A stretch of 64,000 nucleotides of DNA, taken from contig CM055271.1 in the NCBI GenBank assembly GCA_029237695.1, positions 30,472,695 to 30,536,694 on the forward strand, read 5' to 3'. Source of the stretch: Conchocele bisecta. Its lineage: Eukaryota > Mollusca > Bivalvia > Lucinida > Thyasiridae. This document shows, piece after piece, positions 25,402-35,946 of the stretch. A program made the translations under genes and the position numbers. The number at the start of each line of letters is the position of its first letter. Position 1 is the first letter of the stretch. The notes beneath the pieces are model-generated. The model was not told the DNA's origin. It worked only from the letters and a program-made list of their open reading frames with translations, and made no database searches.

Positions 25402-25990
25402 AATACCACCATATTACTTAGTGGGAGACAGGTTTTCGTCAGTTATGCATGCAAGACTTCGTAATAGGCATACCTGAACAAAACAATGAAAACAATATTA
25501 TTATCTTCAATTCTGTACAAAATTATATTAAAACTACAAAACGATTTGAGTAACTTCGTTGATAGATGTATGTAACGTAATCCATATCGGATGTATTCCA
25601 TTCGATTTGCCAATATCATCCACAATCACCGGTTATTAATGATCACTGAAATTTATTGCAACTAGCACTAATACATTGATGGATTTGCTCATGTAGTATA
25701 TGTACTTGGCGACAAAAACAACTTTTATTCTTTCTCCAAATCTCATATCTCACTATCCACCTCTTCTCTACCTTTCTGTCCGTTTTCATTCCATACATTA
25801 TGTAAACATATATTTATCGCTTGATAATTGGTTTGTATCCGTGTTTATATGCCTGTATACATGTATTCATGTATCGCCATTGCTGTTGAATTATTGTACT
25901 TTGTAACACTTAGGTGAGGGCTGTAACTAATGTTGAGAGAACTTGTAGCCCGAGCCTATTGTATTTATATGCAATAAACTATGTTTAAAC
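25402..25990 (+). other. Probable 3' UTR of the LINE
   Basis: Non-coding AT-rich sequence after the ORF2 stop, with no recognisable feature until 'gcaataaactatgtttaaac' near 25970, which could mark the 3' end. A different repeat begins directly after it. Confidence 0.45.
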
Positions 25991-26188
25991 AAGTAGAGCC
26001 TTACAGGAATGCATGTGTGAAATATCAAGCATTTTAGATGAAGGAAATAGAAGTTATAACAATATTTCTCTGATGTTACGGACGGACGGACGGACGGACA
26101 CGGACGGACGGACGGACGGACGGACGGACGGACGGACAACCTGACTCCAGTATACCCCCCCCCCCACAACTCGTTGCGGGGGGGTATA
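25991..26188. repeat. Partial 167 bp-array unit, GGAC run and C/G hairpin terminus
   Basis: 25991-26080 matches the unit of the 16-17 kb array. Next come about 15 GGAC repeats (26080-26138), then 'acaacctgactccagtatac' and a hairpin: a C run, 'acaactcgttg', a G run and 'tataac'. The order (167 bp unit, GGAC run, C/G hairpin) is that of a family of bivalve repeats; 63159-64000 shows the same architecture with different sequence. Reading frames with repeated SVRP residues here are an artefact of the GGAC run. Confidence 0.75.
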
Positions 26189-26203
26189 ACAACAACAACA
26201 GTA

Positions 26204-26389
26204 ATGGCGGACGATACCGGGTTGGAAACGTGCCTCCGGAACGCAGGGTTATACACGCTAGTAAACACATTTCAACGCGAAAAAATAGAGCTAGACCAGA
26301 TAAAGGGCTTATCGGACCAAGAGCTGGTTATATTAGGGGTGACAAGGATCGGGGAGCGAGTCCGATTGCGCGATTGCGCAAAAGAGCAG
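26204..26389 (+). CDS. SAM-domain exon (orphan first exon)
   Basis: From ATG at 26204 the frame gives 62 residues, MADDTGLETCLRNAGLYTLV to RLRDCAKEQ, ending at a phase-0 splice donor (CAG|GTGAAT). The helical pattern, with LDQIKGLSDQELVILGV and RIGERVRL, matches a sterile alpha motif, a protein-interaction fold. I choose the donor because the frame past it soon loses SAM character and ends. In invertebrate genomes SAM domains sit at the N-terminus of some integrase- or transposase-derived proteins; a related short SAM-like start occurs at 33621 on the other strand. No second exon is visible before the MULE element. It starts 16 bases after a repeat hairpin. It could be a host gene's first exon or a TE remnant. 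Confidence 0.6.
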
Positions 26390-26905
26390 GTGAATTTTAT
26401 CACAGGCACTGAACGCTTGATATTTGTGATTTAGGAAATCATTCGTAGTCAGTGTTACTTCCCCTGCGAACTTATTTACGCCATTTGTTTTATCTAAACG
26501 GCGGACCTACGAATTGTCGCGAAACGTACACTGACGCTTTGGCAGCCGCATGATATATGTAATTATAATTAATATCGTCAATCAATGTGAAATGGAACAC
26601 AATGTGTTTCGGAACACCACCAGATGTAACGTATAGCGCGCTTGATTTCACGAATTGTACCGACTTTTTAGATCATAGATGGGGTAACTCTGGAAAACAC
26701 AGAACTTCAGAAGTTCATTCACTATAGAAAAACTGTGGAAAATCAACATCCTAAATGTGATGTATCCTTTGTTTTTGTACATGGTGGTTAAATATGTCCA
26801 AAACACTTATTACCTATTGTCATCACACTTATAAGGTCAACTAAACTACCTTTTATTGCATTAAAACTGTTGACAGCTTTCACAGCTGTATATAATATTG
26901 CGGCT
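26390..26905. other. Non-coding gap between SAM exon and MULE element
   Basis: No repeat, exon or RNA gene recognised. The right end, 26906-26913 (GCTGCAGT), is the left target-site duplication of the element that follows. Confidence 0.5.
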
Positions 26906-26913
26906 GCTGCAGT

Positions 26914-27086
26914 GAGTTCCAGTCAAAACGTACCTAAGTCAAAACGTACCAAAAACGTACCCAAAAAAGTCAAAACGTACCCTGGGTATAAGTCAAAACG
27001 TAGAAGTCAAAACGTACCCACCCAGAAGTCAAAACGTACCCACCCAGAAGTCAAAACGTACCCTACCATAAGTCAAAACGTAAACA
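26914..27086 (+). repeat. Left MULE terminal inverted repeat (GTCAAAACGTACC array)
   Basis: Copies of GTCAAAACGTACC with variable spacers of 3-10 bases (taa, ccc, cacccagaa and similar). It lies just before the first possible exon and could carry the promoter, as MULE inverted repeats often do; that is inference. Confidence 0.88.
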
Positions 27087-27360
27087 TGGGATAATATAGA
27101 GATTGAATAACTGCTTTTATTTTCATTTGCAGGTGCCCATGGATGTAAGCAGCATACTGAGTGAATCGCACGACAGACTACTAAATCTACTACCCGATCC
27201 ACCAGGACATCAATCAGCGACGACCTGCGAGATACAACTGATCTCAGTCGTACAACCGAAGTCACCGATGACGCCACCACGACTATGTAAACACAACAAG
27301 TTTCTGTGTTTTTTGTTAAGATGGCATGTGGATATCGGTGTATATTATTTATATTTTCAG

Positions 27361-28427
27361 AGATTGATCGACTTGTTTGATGGTGAAGCGGCCGTGCAGG
27401 CGTTTGTGCTTGACTTCGAAGCGGCGACGTGGGCAGCACTCCGGAGCGTATTTCCAGCTGTGACGATCCGTGGCTGCGCCTTCCACTGGTCGCAGACTGT
27501 GTTCCGTAAAGTTCAGGTATATATCGAAAATATAATGAACGATAACATTTCGAGACCAAATTTACCAAAATTATAACATTTATTTAGCTCAATCCACACC
27601 GTCTTTATAACATTCATGTTTATATGTTGTCTCGCTGAGATAACATATTTCAGTTATTTCATTACTTTGATTTCTAATTTCAGGCACTCGGACTTAAGGG
27701 CGAGTACATGACGAAGGGGGCCTGTCACACGTTCGTCCGCCAGCTACTCGCATTGCCGTTGCTGCCCGCGGAGCACATTCGCCCAGCCCAGCCTTCGAGA
27801 GACTGCGCGACCGGGCCAGCGACCACATCCAGCCGCTGATGACATACGTCGACTCAACGTGGATCGAGGGCTCCTGGGCTCCAGAGGTGTGGTCGGTCTT
27901 CGGGCAGCCCATCAGAACGAATAACGATACCGAAGGTATAGTAAAATAGATAAATATAAACTGTTGATATGCCTTTAAACTCCAATAATCAATCAATCTA
28001 CATTGACATATACATCTTACATATACCCGCAGTCTTATACATGTACATCGTCCAAAAAGATAATAAAAATGGCTGAAAAAAATGAAAATATGAAATTTAA
28101 CAACAAAATAACACATGTATAATGTTTTAATAAAGTTTTATTTTTATTCCAGGATGGCATCGCCGTCTGAACTATCGTAGTGGGGCACCTCCGCCATTCT
28201 ACCATCTGGTGAAGAGCCTTCACGATGAAGCCTCTCTACTACCGATGCAGGTCCGGTTGGTCTCAGAGAAGAAGCTGAAGAAGCGTCAGCGGAAGGCGAC
28301 CAAGTCGATGCAGGCCATGATCTTCGGGATCTGGGACGACTACACGGCAGGGCAGATCTCGACGTCCCGCCTTCTGAAGAAGCTCTCAGCAGTGTATGCG
28401 CCGACCATCTGGACACTACACCTGTAA
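27361..28427 (+). CDS. MULE-domain transposase, C-terminal exons
   Basis: Three exons join in frame: 27361-27516, 27684-27935 and 28153-28427, with GT donors (gtatat, gtatag) and AG acceptors (ttttcag, atttcag, attccag) and consistent phases (0, then 1). The product has FVLDFEAATWAALRSVFPA, then GCAFHWSQTVFRKVQ, LGLKGEYMTKGACH, TYVDSTWIEGSWAPEVWSVF, RTNNDTEGWHRRLN and a basic C-terminus ending TIWTLHL. That is the MULE transposase pattern (Asp...C-x2-H...Glu) as found in FLYWCH-MULE proteins. A one-base frameshift near 27783 breaks exon 2. Region 27133-27290, after a ttgcag acceptor, may hold one or two small upstream exons (VPMD|gtaagc and an acidic Thr-rich stretch), but their frame is uncertain. 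The first catalytic Asp region and FLYWCH domain are missing. It lies entirely inside the inverted repeats. Confidence 0.82.
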
Positions 28428-28435
28428 CGATACGA

Positions 28436-28640
28436 GGACAATTCTGGGTCTACACTGATCGAAATTCGTTTAGTATCGATTATATGTTCATATGTCATGG
28501 TATACACTGTTCGAATAATTTTTATTATCGATTATCTGTTTATAGATCTGAGTCTACACTGTTCGAATTTTTAATTGATTATTGTTTAATATCAATTATC
28601 TCTTCATAGGTATACACTGTTCGAAGTTTGTAATTAAATA
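28436..28640 (+). repeat. Three short repeats with the TACACTGTTCGAA core
   Basis: Units of about 60-100 bases each carry 'tctacactgttcgaa' or 'tatacactgttcgaa' and 'tatcgattat'. The core resembles the dispersed 'ggtctacactggttg' motif elsewhere in the window. They follow the transposase stop by a few bases, in what would be its 3' UTR. Confidence 0.7.
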
Positions 28641-29283
28641 ATTTGAACTTTGAAACACACATATAATAAATAAAAAAAATGTTCTGTATATACTTGTTTA
28701 GTTCTGTTTAAAATTCCAAATGACCAACTGACCAAATATCTAATGACACGGTCACCAATTAGCGGCGGTGTGTTTGTCCTCGAGTGGACAGGAAGTTTGA
28801 CAGTTTTATGACATCCTGCCTAGAATACACTGCCCGAATCCCGCATTCCATTGCGTCTGGACAATGACATACCACTTCATTCTCATGAAATGATTTGATC
28901 ACATCGTTTCATATTGAATCAACCTTTTTTTTATAAAGACATTTTATTAATTTAATGACAGAATATATTTTTGAATCTTAAATTAAATTTCATAATATTT
29001 ACTGAATGCATTTAATAGACATATTTATTATTCCTTAATTCATTCAAATTCACTTTTCAAACTTTTCTTTCATTCGTAATTTAATATTTCTTTTAATAAC
29101 TCTCTTAGTGTCAGTATTATAAAGAAAAATTGAATAAACCTCATTCAATTCTTCTTTATAGTAATAAAAACGTATCCAACTTCAAAATGTCTCCCAAAAC
29201 TACAAATTCATGTTGCTAAAACGACCCAGTAGTCTAGTCAATGCAAAATATATCAACCACAATGATATATTTGACTATCTATT
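28641..29283. other. MULE 3' filler, AT-rich
   Basis: No coding sequence seen. AT-rich with a weak 'ttcatt' periodicity around 28960-29150. It belongs to the element interior by position. Confidence 0.5.
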
Positions 29284-29456
29284 TGGGTACGTTTTACTTC
29301 TTGAGTGGGTACGTTTTGACCAAAGAATGGGTACGTTTTGACCAAAAATGCGGGTACGTTTTGACCAGAGGTTGGGTACGTTTTGACTTATAGTTGGGTA
29401 CGTTTTGACTTAAAATGCGGGTACGTTTTGACTTGGGTACGTTTTGACCAGCACCC
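29284..29456 (-). repeat. Right MULE terminal inverted repeat (GTCAAAACGTACC array)
   Basis: About 8 copies of GGTACGTTTTGAC, the complement of the left array, with spacers such as 'caaagaat', 'caaaaatgc' and 'cagagg'. It ends at the right target duplication (29457-29464). Confidence 0.88.
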
Positions 29457-29464
29457 GCTGCAGT

Positions 29465-31260
29465 AAACATGACATGCCCTAGTTTCAAGGTAGGGTTAAA
29501 TTTGATTGGTTTGTATGCTACTCCTGTTAGTTAGTTTCTAAAAATTTGAGCATACAAAGTTTATGGCATAATTTTAAAGTAAATTTGTCTGAATATGTAA
29601 GAAACAATGTGACAAACACTTGTAGTCAGCACTAACTAAAAATAGGAACGTGTATCGACCGTATTCATATACCAGCTTGACCAGGGCAGACACGAATGTA
29701 ATGAGCAAAGGAATCCGAATGGATGAAAATAATTATAGAAACATATTTAAGAATTCACTGTTATATTTAAATACACACATTAACGGCAGCACGATTTACC
29801 CAAATCTACCAAAATCTTCATTAAAAATAACATTTGTGATTATATTATATACGTTTTCAACAATATATCATTAGTATATCATACAATAAGCACATTTTGA
29901 CAGAAAAAGTGAAGAATAAAGCACATATTTCCACTGGAAAGCGATTAATATACATGTAGCATTATTATAAAGGGAGACTACCGTGATCGAGACTCAATAA
30001 TTATGTCTCAGTTGTCTAACTTTAAGTTGCCATCGATCATGATTTCATATGGCACATATAATAGTCCAACTGTCTAAGTAACCGGTCACCTCCATAGTAT
30101 TGCAATATTTATTTCGCCGAGTAATTATATGCCAACATCTTTTTGAAATAGTTAAAAACAAAGTATATTAATGCATTGAATTAATGTTTTTATTAGCACA
30201 AATGACTTCTGGACATAGTTTAGTTATTGCAATTTAATTTACGGAGATAAATTTAAAAACTCACAGGAAGGCTATATATATATATAAAAATATACTTAAT
30301 ATTCATCTACAATAACAATAATAAACGATCTTGTACTAAGAACATTGATGAAAATGAACCATAATATGCATGCAATATATTTTTAAATTTGTGTATGGTT
30401 TGTATATCTTGTCAATAGCTTGAATGTTTTTCACACCTCTATGTAGACAAAGCCCAATATTATATTGTATTGACAGATATTGGCGTTCGTACGTACGTCC
30501 GGTTTTTAAGAACACTATTGAAACCGCTTCTCCAATTCACTCAAAAGTTCACATGTTTCTTTATCATTATCCATATTTTCATTCTATGCCCAACTCATGC
30601 AGCCCCCCCCCCCCCCCCCTGTGCCCAATGTGAAGGTTACATTACCATAATTTTTTTTTTTATTAATTTTTTTTTAGCCCACTTGCGGACAGTGCGATAT
30701 AGTCGGCACATTGGTTACAGTTTTTGCTTAACGTTTTTAGGTATACTATGAAAGCTTGTTTACTACTGTTAAATGCCTCGGCGGGCGCGACATGCGAACC
30801 GCGGCCATCTAGTTATAATATTTGGCTACAAGGTGTGTATGTATGGTGCTTTGTTTTGCATGGAACCCACGTCCTACCGCCGACTTGATTTGTTTAGATT
30901 TTGTTTATTATCAAGGCTGCCAGCAAGGGGATTACCTTCTTTTAACGATGCGGATGCCAGTTCTTGTTGATAATTTAAATGTAAAACCTACTAGACAAAC
31001 AGGATTGAAATATTAAACATGGGGTCCCTTCCTATACACGCACTATACACTGATTTTGTTTCTTTGGCATTCCTTATATAATCCACACGATGTTGAGTTA
31101 TTTTCAATTACCATAACTATTTATTTGCACTAAAACACATTTTATATGCGTCCAACATGATCTCATTATTTGTATAACTTGATTACTGTGAACATGTAGT
31201 CAGCTGGTCTGTAGGTATATGGTAGTTTGGTAAACATTCTCTTATTTCTTGTTTTTGCAG
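29465..31260. other. Repeat-derived non-coding stretch
   Basis: A 30-base stretch around 29788 ('cacgatttacccaaatctac') recurs at about 60097, and a 'tatgtctcagttgtc' stretch near 30000 recurs inverted near 60400, so part of this is an old dispersed repeat. There is a C run at about 30602-30620, a T-rich block at 30650-30680, and at 30900-30960 a 'tattatcaaggctgccagca' segment similar to one near 32610. No gene recognised. Confidence 0.5.
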
Positions 31261-31373
31261 CTCTGAGTATTCTTCAAAATGGGAAGATGCCCACATTTAT
31301 TCACGGGATACAGGACGAGCTTTGGAATGCAGCACATCCATCTGCAGCTGTCAAAAAGCTGCGAGATCGATAA
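31261..31373 (+). pseudogene. Possible orphan exon (ILQNGKMPTFIHGIQDELW)
   Basis: After a strong acceptor (ttgtttttgcag) an open frame gives LSILQNGKMPTFIHGIQDEL followed by WNAAHPSAAVKKLRDR and a TAA. Amino-acid usage looks coding and the pattern recalls a segment of HECT-like-domain proteins common in mollusc genomes, but this is a memory-based impression. No other exons are visible nearby, so it is probably a fragment. Confidence 0.3.
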
Positions 31374-31639
31374 TTACACCTTATACCATTTCTATTTGCC
31401 CAAACTCTGTATTATTAAAGGCTACAGATGGAATCTATGTATTATCACGAGCAAATATACTGACCAATTTGGTCATGAGTGGGTAATTTAAAAGACATAA
31501 AATATTTTCCCTACCCAACGACCGAAAGTTTATTTTATTTCTGATAATTTTGGTGGGTAGGTAGCGGGAGGGGAAACAATTAAAATATTATGTTTGGCCT
31601 AATCATCCATATATTCATGCTGTATGCTCAAGTGAGATT

Positions 31640-32535
31640 TGCATCATTCTACAGAAAGCCCATGGTGCCCGCAAACCCCAAATGTCAAGGTCGCTGACTT
31701 AGAAATGTCCGTGTTTGGAAAAGTTAACGCTCAGTTTATGCTTTAATATTCCATACATGCATTTGTAACAACATCCCGCATCATTCTACAGAAAGCCCAT
31801 GGTGCCCGCAAACCGCAAAGGTCAAGGTCGCTGACTTAGAAATTTCTGTGTTTGGAAAAGTTAACGCTCAGTTTATGCTTTAATAGTCCATACATGTATT
31901 TGTAACAACATCCCGCATCATTCTACAGAAAGCCCATGATGCCCTCTAACGCCAAAGGTCAAGGTCACTGACTTAGAGAAATGTTCGTGTTTGGAGAAGT
32001 TAACGCTCAGTTTATGCTTTAATATTCCATACATGCATTTGTAACAACATCCCGCATCATTCTACAGAAAGCCCATGGTGCCCGCAAACCGCAAAGGTCA
32101 AGGTCGCTGACTTAGAAATTTCCGTGTTTGGAAAAGTTAACGCTCAGTTTTAACGCTCAGTTTATGCTTTAATATGCCATATATACATTTGTAACAACAT
32201 CCCGCATCATTTTACAGAAAGCCCATGGTGCCCGCTAACCCCAAAGGTCAAGGTCACTGAATTAGAAATTTCCGTGTTTGGAAAAGTTAACGCTCAGTTT
32301 ATGCTTTAATATTCCATATAAGCATTTGTAACAACATCCCGCATCATTCTACAGAAAGCCCATCATTCTAGAGAAAGCCCATCATTCTACAGAAAGCCCA
32401 TGGTGCCTGCTAACCCCAAAGGTCAAGGTCACTGACTTAGAAATTTACGTGTTTGGAAAAATTAACGCTCAGTTTATGCTTTAATATTCCATACATGCAT
32501 TTGTAAGAACATCCCGCATCATTCTACAAAAAGCC
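31640..32535. repeat. 137 bp tandem array, 7 units
   Basis: The landmark 'acagaaagcccatgg' occurs at about 31651, 31788, 31925, 32063, 32214, 32351 and 32526, spacing 137-138 except where a 12-base 'taacgctcagtt' or a 'catcattctacagaaagccc' step is duplicated. Units contain 'aaaggtcaaggtcactgact', 'cgtgtttggaaaagttaacg' and 'tttatgctttaatattccat'. Confidence 0.93.
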
Positions 32536-33165
32536 CCAAGGTTATTACAAGCTCCATATAAACTATCAAACTGCGCCAGGCGGGACATTTTGCTCCGCGG
32601 AGCTCTTGTATTATCAAGGCTTCCTACGAGGGGATTAGCTTTATAATAATGATGCCCTTGTTTGTCTACTTGAGCTGTTTGTTGGAAAATAACGGAATTC
32701 TTGTTTAATAAAAGTTTGACAATCATATAATTTGCTTATTAATTGTTGTTCTACCTCACCTTAATAGTGGAGAAGAACATCTAGAATTAACTGATCCATC
32801 CCTTGTCCACCCTTCCTGCAGGGGATGGATCAGTGGAACATCTAAAATAAACTGATTCATTTAGAAATCACGATTTGCCTGGTTTGGCCCTCGGGTACGT
32901 TTTTATCTTTGGCTCTTTTGTTACCTGGGAGTTGAATTGGGTTATCAAAAATATCACCTTTTTAACTTAGCCATTTTTTGTACATTTTTCTATACAATTC
33001 TATATAAGGTACATATTTGGGTACACAAGTCCTCTGAAACCGTTCAGTCGATCGATCTGAAACTATACGCACGTCTTCGCACACATATTGAAGATGTGCA
33101 CCTTGGTATTTTTATGCGGAAACAATATTTTTGAATAACATTATCAACTTTTTAATTTCAACTTT
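32536..33165. other. Non-coding stretch with a 13 bp inverted repeat
   Basis: 32605-32660 resembles the segment near 30905. A perfect hairpin, ACTGATCCATCCC at 32790-32802 and its complement at 32822-32834, has a 19-base loop. Several 'caactttttaacttagccat' snippets (32955, 33150-33180, 34205) are shared low-level repeats. No gene. Confidence 0.55.
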
Positions 33166-33621
33166 TTAACTTAGCCATTTCTTCTGTCGCAATATTTCTT
33201 GTAGCATTTTCTCGACACATCTTGGAAACTCTTGTACTGTTTTCTTAACAATCTGTGTTAGTGTATCGTCATCTATGTTTGTAAATTGGTACTTTCGCAA
33301 ACCATAGATTCGCATTCGTCTGTAAACTGTGCTCTCGGAAACTGATAATAGGGAAGCAATTTCCTTTATCTGAAATCCAGTTTCCAGTAGTGTTTCGACA
33401 GTTATCTTTGGTATTTGCAACTGAGGCGGCCCACAATGATCATTGGTCTTGTGCGGCGGAAAACTTTCATAACAGATGCAGGATGTTCTCAATGTATTCA
33501 CAATACCCAAGCAATTCATGTCATATATTGATAATTTCCCAACTATATCCGGCGTAATCTTTTCCACGTGAAAGATAGGAATACACCTTGCCAGGCCCAG
33601 TTTTCGCAAAATATCATCCAT
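33166..33621 (-). pseudogene. SAM-like plus helix-turn-helix protein, 5' part
   Basis: From ATG at 33621 (minus strand) the 151-residue frame begins MDDILRKLGLARCIPIFHVE with a short SAM-like segment ending LSIYDMNCLGIVN. It continues with a Cys/His-poor linker and a helix-turn-helix of resolvase type (QIKEIASLLSVSESTVYRRM, then RIYGLRKY). This layout is that of the N-terminus of integrase-core (rve) domain proteins found as multicopy genes in molluscs, cnidarians and fish, in which the integrase follows. Here the frame ends (QKKWLS, stop) just where the conserved segment would continue, and no integrase core is found below 33166, so the copy is truncated. The start codon abuts the truncated end of an I-like LINE fragment. 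Confidence 0.6.
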
Positions 33622-34021
33622 GTTGTTGACTGTTTATGGTAGTAAGTGTTTGCCTCGAATATCGGCAAAATCGATACAGTCCAGTAGGATGTGTTGCACG
33701 GTAAATGCGCTGTGGCATGGAATACACCATGGACGAGGCTCACCTTTGAGCATATACGAATGTGTTAGTCGTGTATGTCCAATGCGCAATCGATTAAGGA
33801 CAACTTCATCCCGGCGTACATGTCTGTAGCCAAGAGTCCATTCGCCCAGAGTCGGTTTCACAGCATGAAGTTTATTATCTGTGAGCAGATCCCACTGGAT
33901 CTGCATTGTATCGGAGATGAATGAGTTGATGGATGATTTAAAATCATGATAGCAAACAGGAAAATGAGAAGTTGGTAGATCCAGGGCGGCCTTGGCAGCA
34001 CTATCTGCCGTGAGAGTTGGA
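33622..34021 (-). pseudogene. I-like LINE ORF2 3' fragment (after RNase H)
   Basis: Reading the minus strand, SAAKAALDLPTSHFPVCYHD (end of an RNase H domain) is followed by QWDLLTDNKLHAVKPTLGEW, RRDEVVLNRLRIGHTRLTHS, a CIPCHSAFTVQHILLDC zinc-knuckle-like segment and DIRGKH. This is the C-terminus of I/Jockey-type LINEs that carry RNase H. Near-identical sequence occurs at 53577-54006 and 54007-54575. Here the last about 25 residues and 3' UTR are missing, replaced by the SAM/HTH fragment. Confidence 0.85.
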
Positions 34022-34965
34022 TCAAGTTATGCCCCTTGTAATAGTAGTCGAATTATAGCTAATCGTTTTTAGGGGATGGGACTAAGTGATGCTGATGTGG
34101 TGAGGATCTGGCACCAGATCAAGTGACCTGGCACCATATCAGGCTATTCTAATTTCAGGACTGAATATGTGTATATCTTGATGTAAATATTCAGTTCTTT
34201 CTACTTCAACTTAGCCATTTTGTTTAGTATCATCGGGGGAGCATTTTTCGGTTTTACCGACTCTTTTTGTTTAATCTTGTAAATGTAGCAGTGCATACTG
34301 TACTTGTGCCATGATATCAATAGTTTACCCCTTAATGAAACTGCAACAGTTTGCAGGCTCATTCGGGTGTATGATATTACACTTTTCGTGGTACTTTTAC
34401 TTATGTATTGGTCATTTTAACTATTGCTCTTCAATCAGTTTTCAATATATCTATAATGATCAATCAATCATACATCTGGAATTTGTACTTGAATTGATGA
34501 CGTCTTGTATATTTGTTACTGTCTCTTTTTGATATTGCTATGCATAACATTATTGAATGTTTTCTGCTCATTTTTATATATTTTTTCTCTTTAAAAACAT
34601 GTTTTGTCAGCGCAGTAGAATCGTCTCGGTATGCTTTTGGAGAGAAAATGTAAAAACAATTTAAACTCGGCAGACGACAATTGTTGTTTCCAACACTTTA
34701 TGGGTTAATAAAACTGCAATAGTTTGCATGCTCATTCGGGTGTGTGGTATTGCACTCTTCGCTGTAACATTAACTCTTGCTCTTCAATCAGAATATTCTA
34801 ATTTCTGGACTGAATATATAGTTCTGTAATATTGAGTTCCGACTTTGGGATTTTCCCTCCTTGTGGACAGGTTGAATGCGGGATAATCCATCCTGTTGGC
34901 CCGGCCTTAAATGACCCTGACAGTTGATAGGCCGTTAAACACCAATAATCAAATCAATCAATCCA
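34022..34965 (+). repeat. SINE-like copies and a local duplicated unit
   Basis: 34030-34215 is a copy of the middle of the SINE-like repeat (ctaagtgatgctgatgtggt, then 'ttcaggactgaatatg'). 34791-34962 is the 3' part with the 'gttgataggccgttaaacac' tail and a caat-rich end. Between them, 'cagtgcatactgtacttgtg' with 'gatatcaatagtttacccct' (about 34289-34330) and its partial copies at about 34690-34780 and 34985-35096 form a local duplication; the same sequence flanks the element at 35097-36463. Confidence 0.75.
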
Positions 34966-35119
34966 TCTGTATTTGTACTTGAATTAATGATGTCTTGTAT
35001 ATTTGTTACCGTAGTTTTCTGATATTGCTATGCATAATCTGTAATGTTGTTGAATGTTTTTGTACATACTGGAGCAGTGCATACTGTACTTGTGCCCACA
35101 GGTTGCATTCCATACCTGG

Positions 35120-35515
35120 GTTGGGTGGAGGTTGGGAGCACGCAAAGGGTAATTTAACGATCGGTATTCATCCTTTCCGGAATGCCGACTTACATGGTTT
35201 GGCCCTCATTTACATTACCCCCTGTACTTGAGAGCTAAATCCTGTTATGCTCCATTAAGAAGTAATAAGCTTATAGCTAATCATATTACTTTGGGGCATA
35301 GCCAAGTGACTTTGGAGCGGAATGGACCTGGCACTAGGTCAGGATATTCTGATTTCAGGACTGAATATATAGTTCTGTAAATATTGAGTTCTGATTTTGG
35401 GAATTTTCCTCATCATGGACAGGTTGAATGCGGGATAGTCCAACTCGTTGGCCCTGTCTTAAATGACCTTAGCAGTTGATAGGCCGTTAAACACCAATAC
35501 TCTAACACCAATAGA
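35120..35515 (+). repeat. Full-length SINE-like repeat copy
   Basis: About 395 bases, from 'ggttgggagcacgcaaaggg' through 'taatttaacgatcgg', 'gagagctaaatcctgttatg', 'tgatttcaggactgaatata' and 'gacaggttgaatgcgggata' to the tail 'gttgataggccgttaaacac' and 'caatactc'. Other copies end the same way. I found no clear RNA polymerase III boxes, so it could also be the 3' region of a LINE. Confidence 0.75.
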
Positions 35516-35946
35516 AAAATGAAAAAAATCAAAGCCATTTTAAGCTGAATTTATAGAAAAGTCACCAACACCCGTGCTTTATTATGCAGCGCAACATCGC
35601 CAAAAACATGTATTTTCAAACCAGCTCTGGTTTATCTTTTCTGATAATGGTTAAGCTCTAAGTAAAATCTTCAATGTTCAAATCTCAGCCGTTTCCGAGT
35701 TATCACCATTGCAATAACGAAAATCGAGCTATAATTTCTACTCGTAAGCGATGTGTCTAGAAGAAATATCCAATGAATAAAAGTCGATTTTTTCGTCTCT
35801 AAAAGAGCAGATTTAGCGAATGTAAGTTGCATGATATGTACAAACAATGTTTTTACACATGTAGCTTTCCCCAAAAAAACGCACATAGAGGGCTAATTTA
35901 GCAGCGTTTAGTCAATAATTGGATATTTATTGTAGACACATGGTTT

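Larger units (their letters stand above)
26914..29456 (+). mobile_element. MULE (Mutator-like) DNA transposon with minisatellite inverted ends
   Basis: Both ends carry about 8 copies of GTCAAAACGTACC-type repeats: forward at 26921-27086 and reverse-complemented at 29284-29450. Outermost bases match imperfectly (left GAGTTCCAGTCAAAACG, right rc GGGTGCTGGTCAAAACG). The 8 bp GCTGCAGT occurs directly outside each end (26906-26913 and 29457-29464), fitting the 8-10 bp duplications of MULEs. Between the ends lies a spliced MULE transposase C-terminal half, then AT-rich filler with a small tandem repeat. The N-terminal half of the transposase, including the first catalytic Asp, is not recognised, so the copy may be internally deleted. 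GCTGCAGT contains the palindrome CTGCAG, which slightly weakens the duplication evidence. Confidence 0.8.

Noticed and set aside
25927..26270. Minus-strand frames with repeated SVRP
   Set aside because: Product of the GGAC microsatellite at 26080-26138.
27029..27568. 179-residue minus-strand frame
   Set aside because: Antisense to the MULE exon at 27361-27516 and the inverted-repeat array; the plus strand has recognisable transposase and splice sites.
31640..32535. CRISPR-like regular spacing
   Set aside because: Whole units repeat, spacer included; there are no unique spacers and the genome is eukaryotic.
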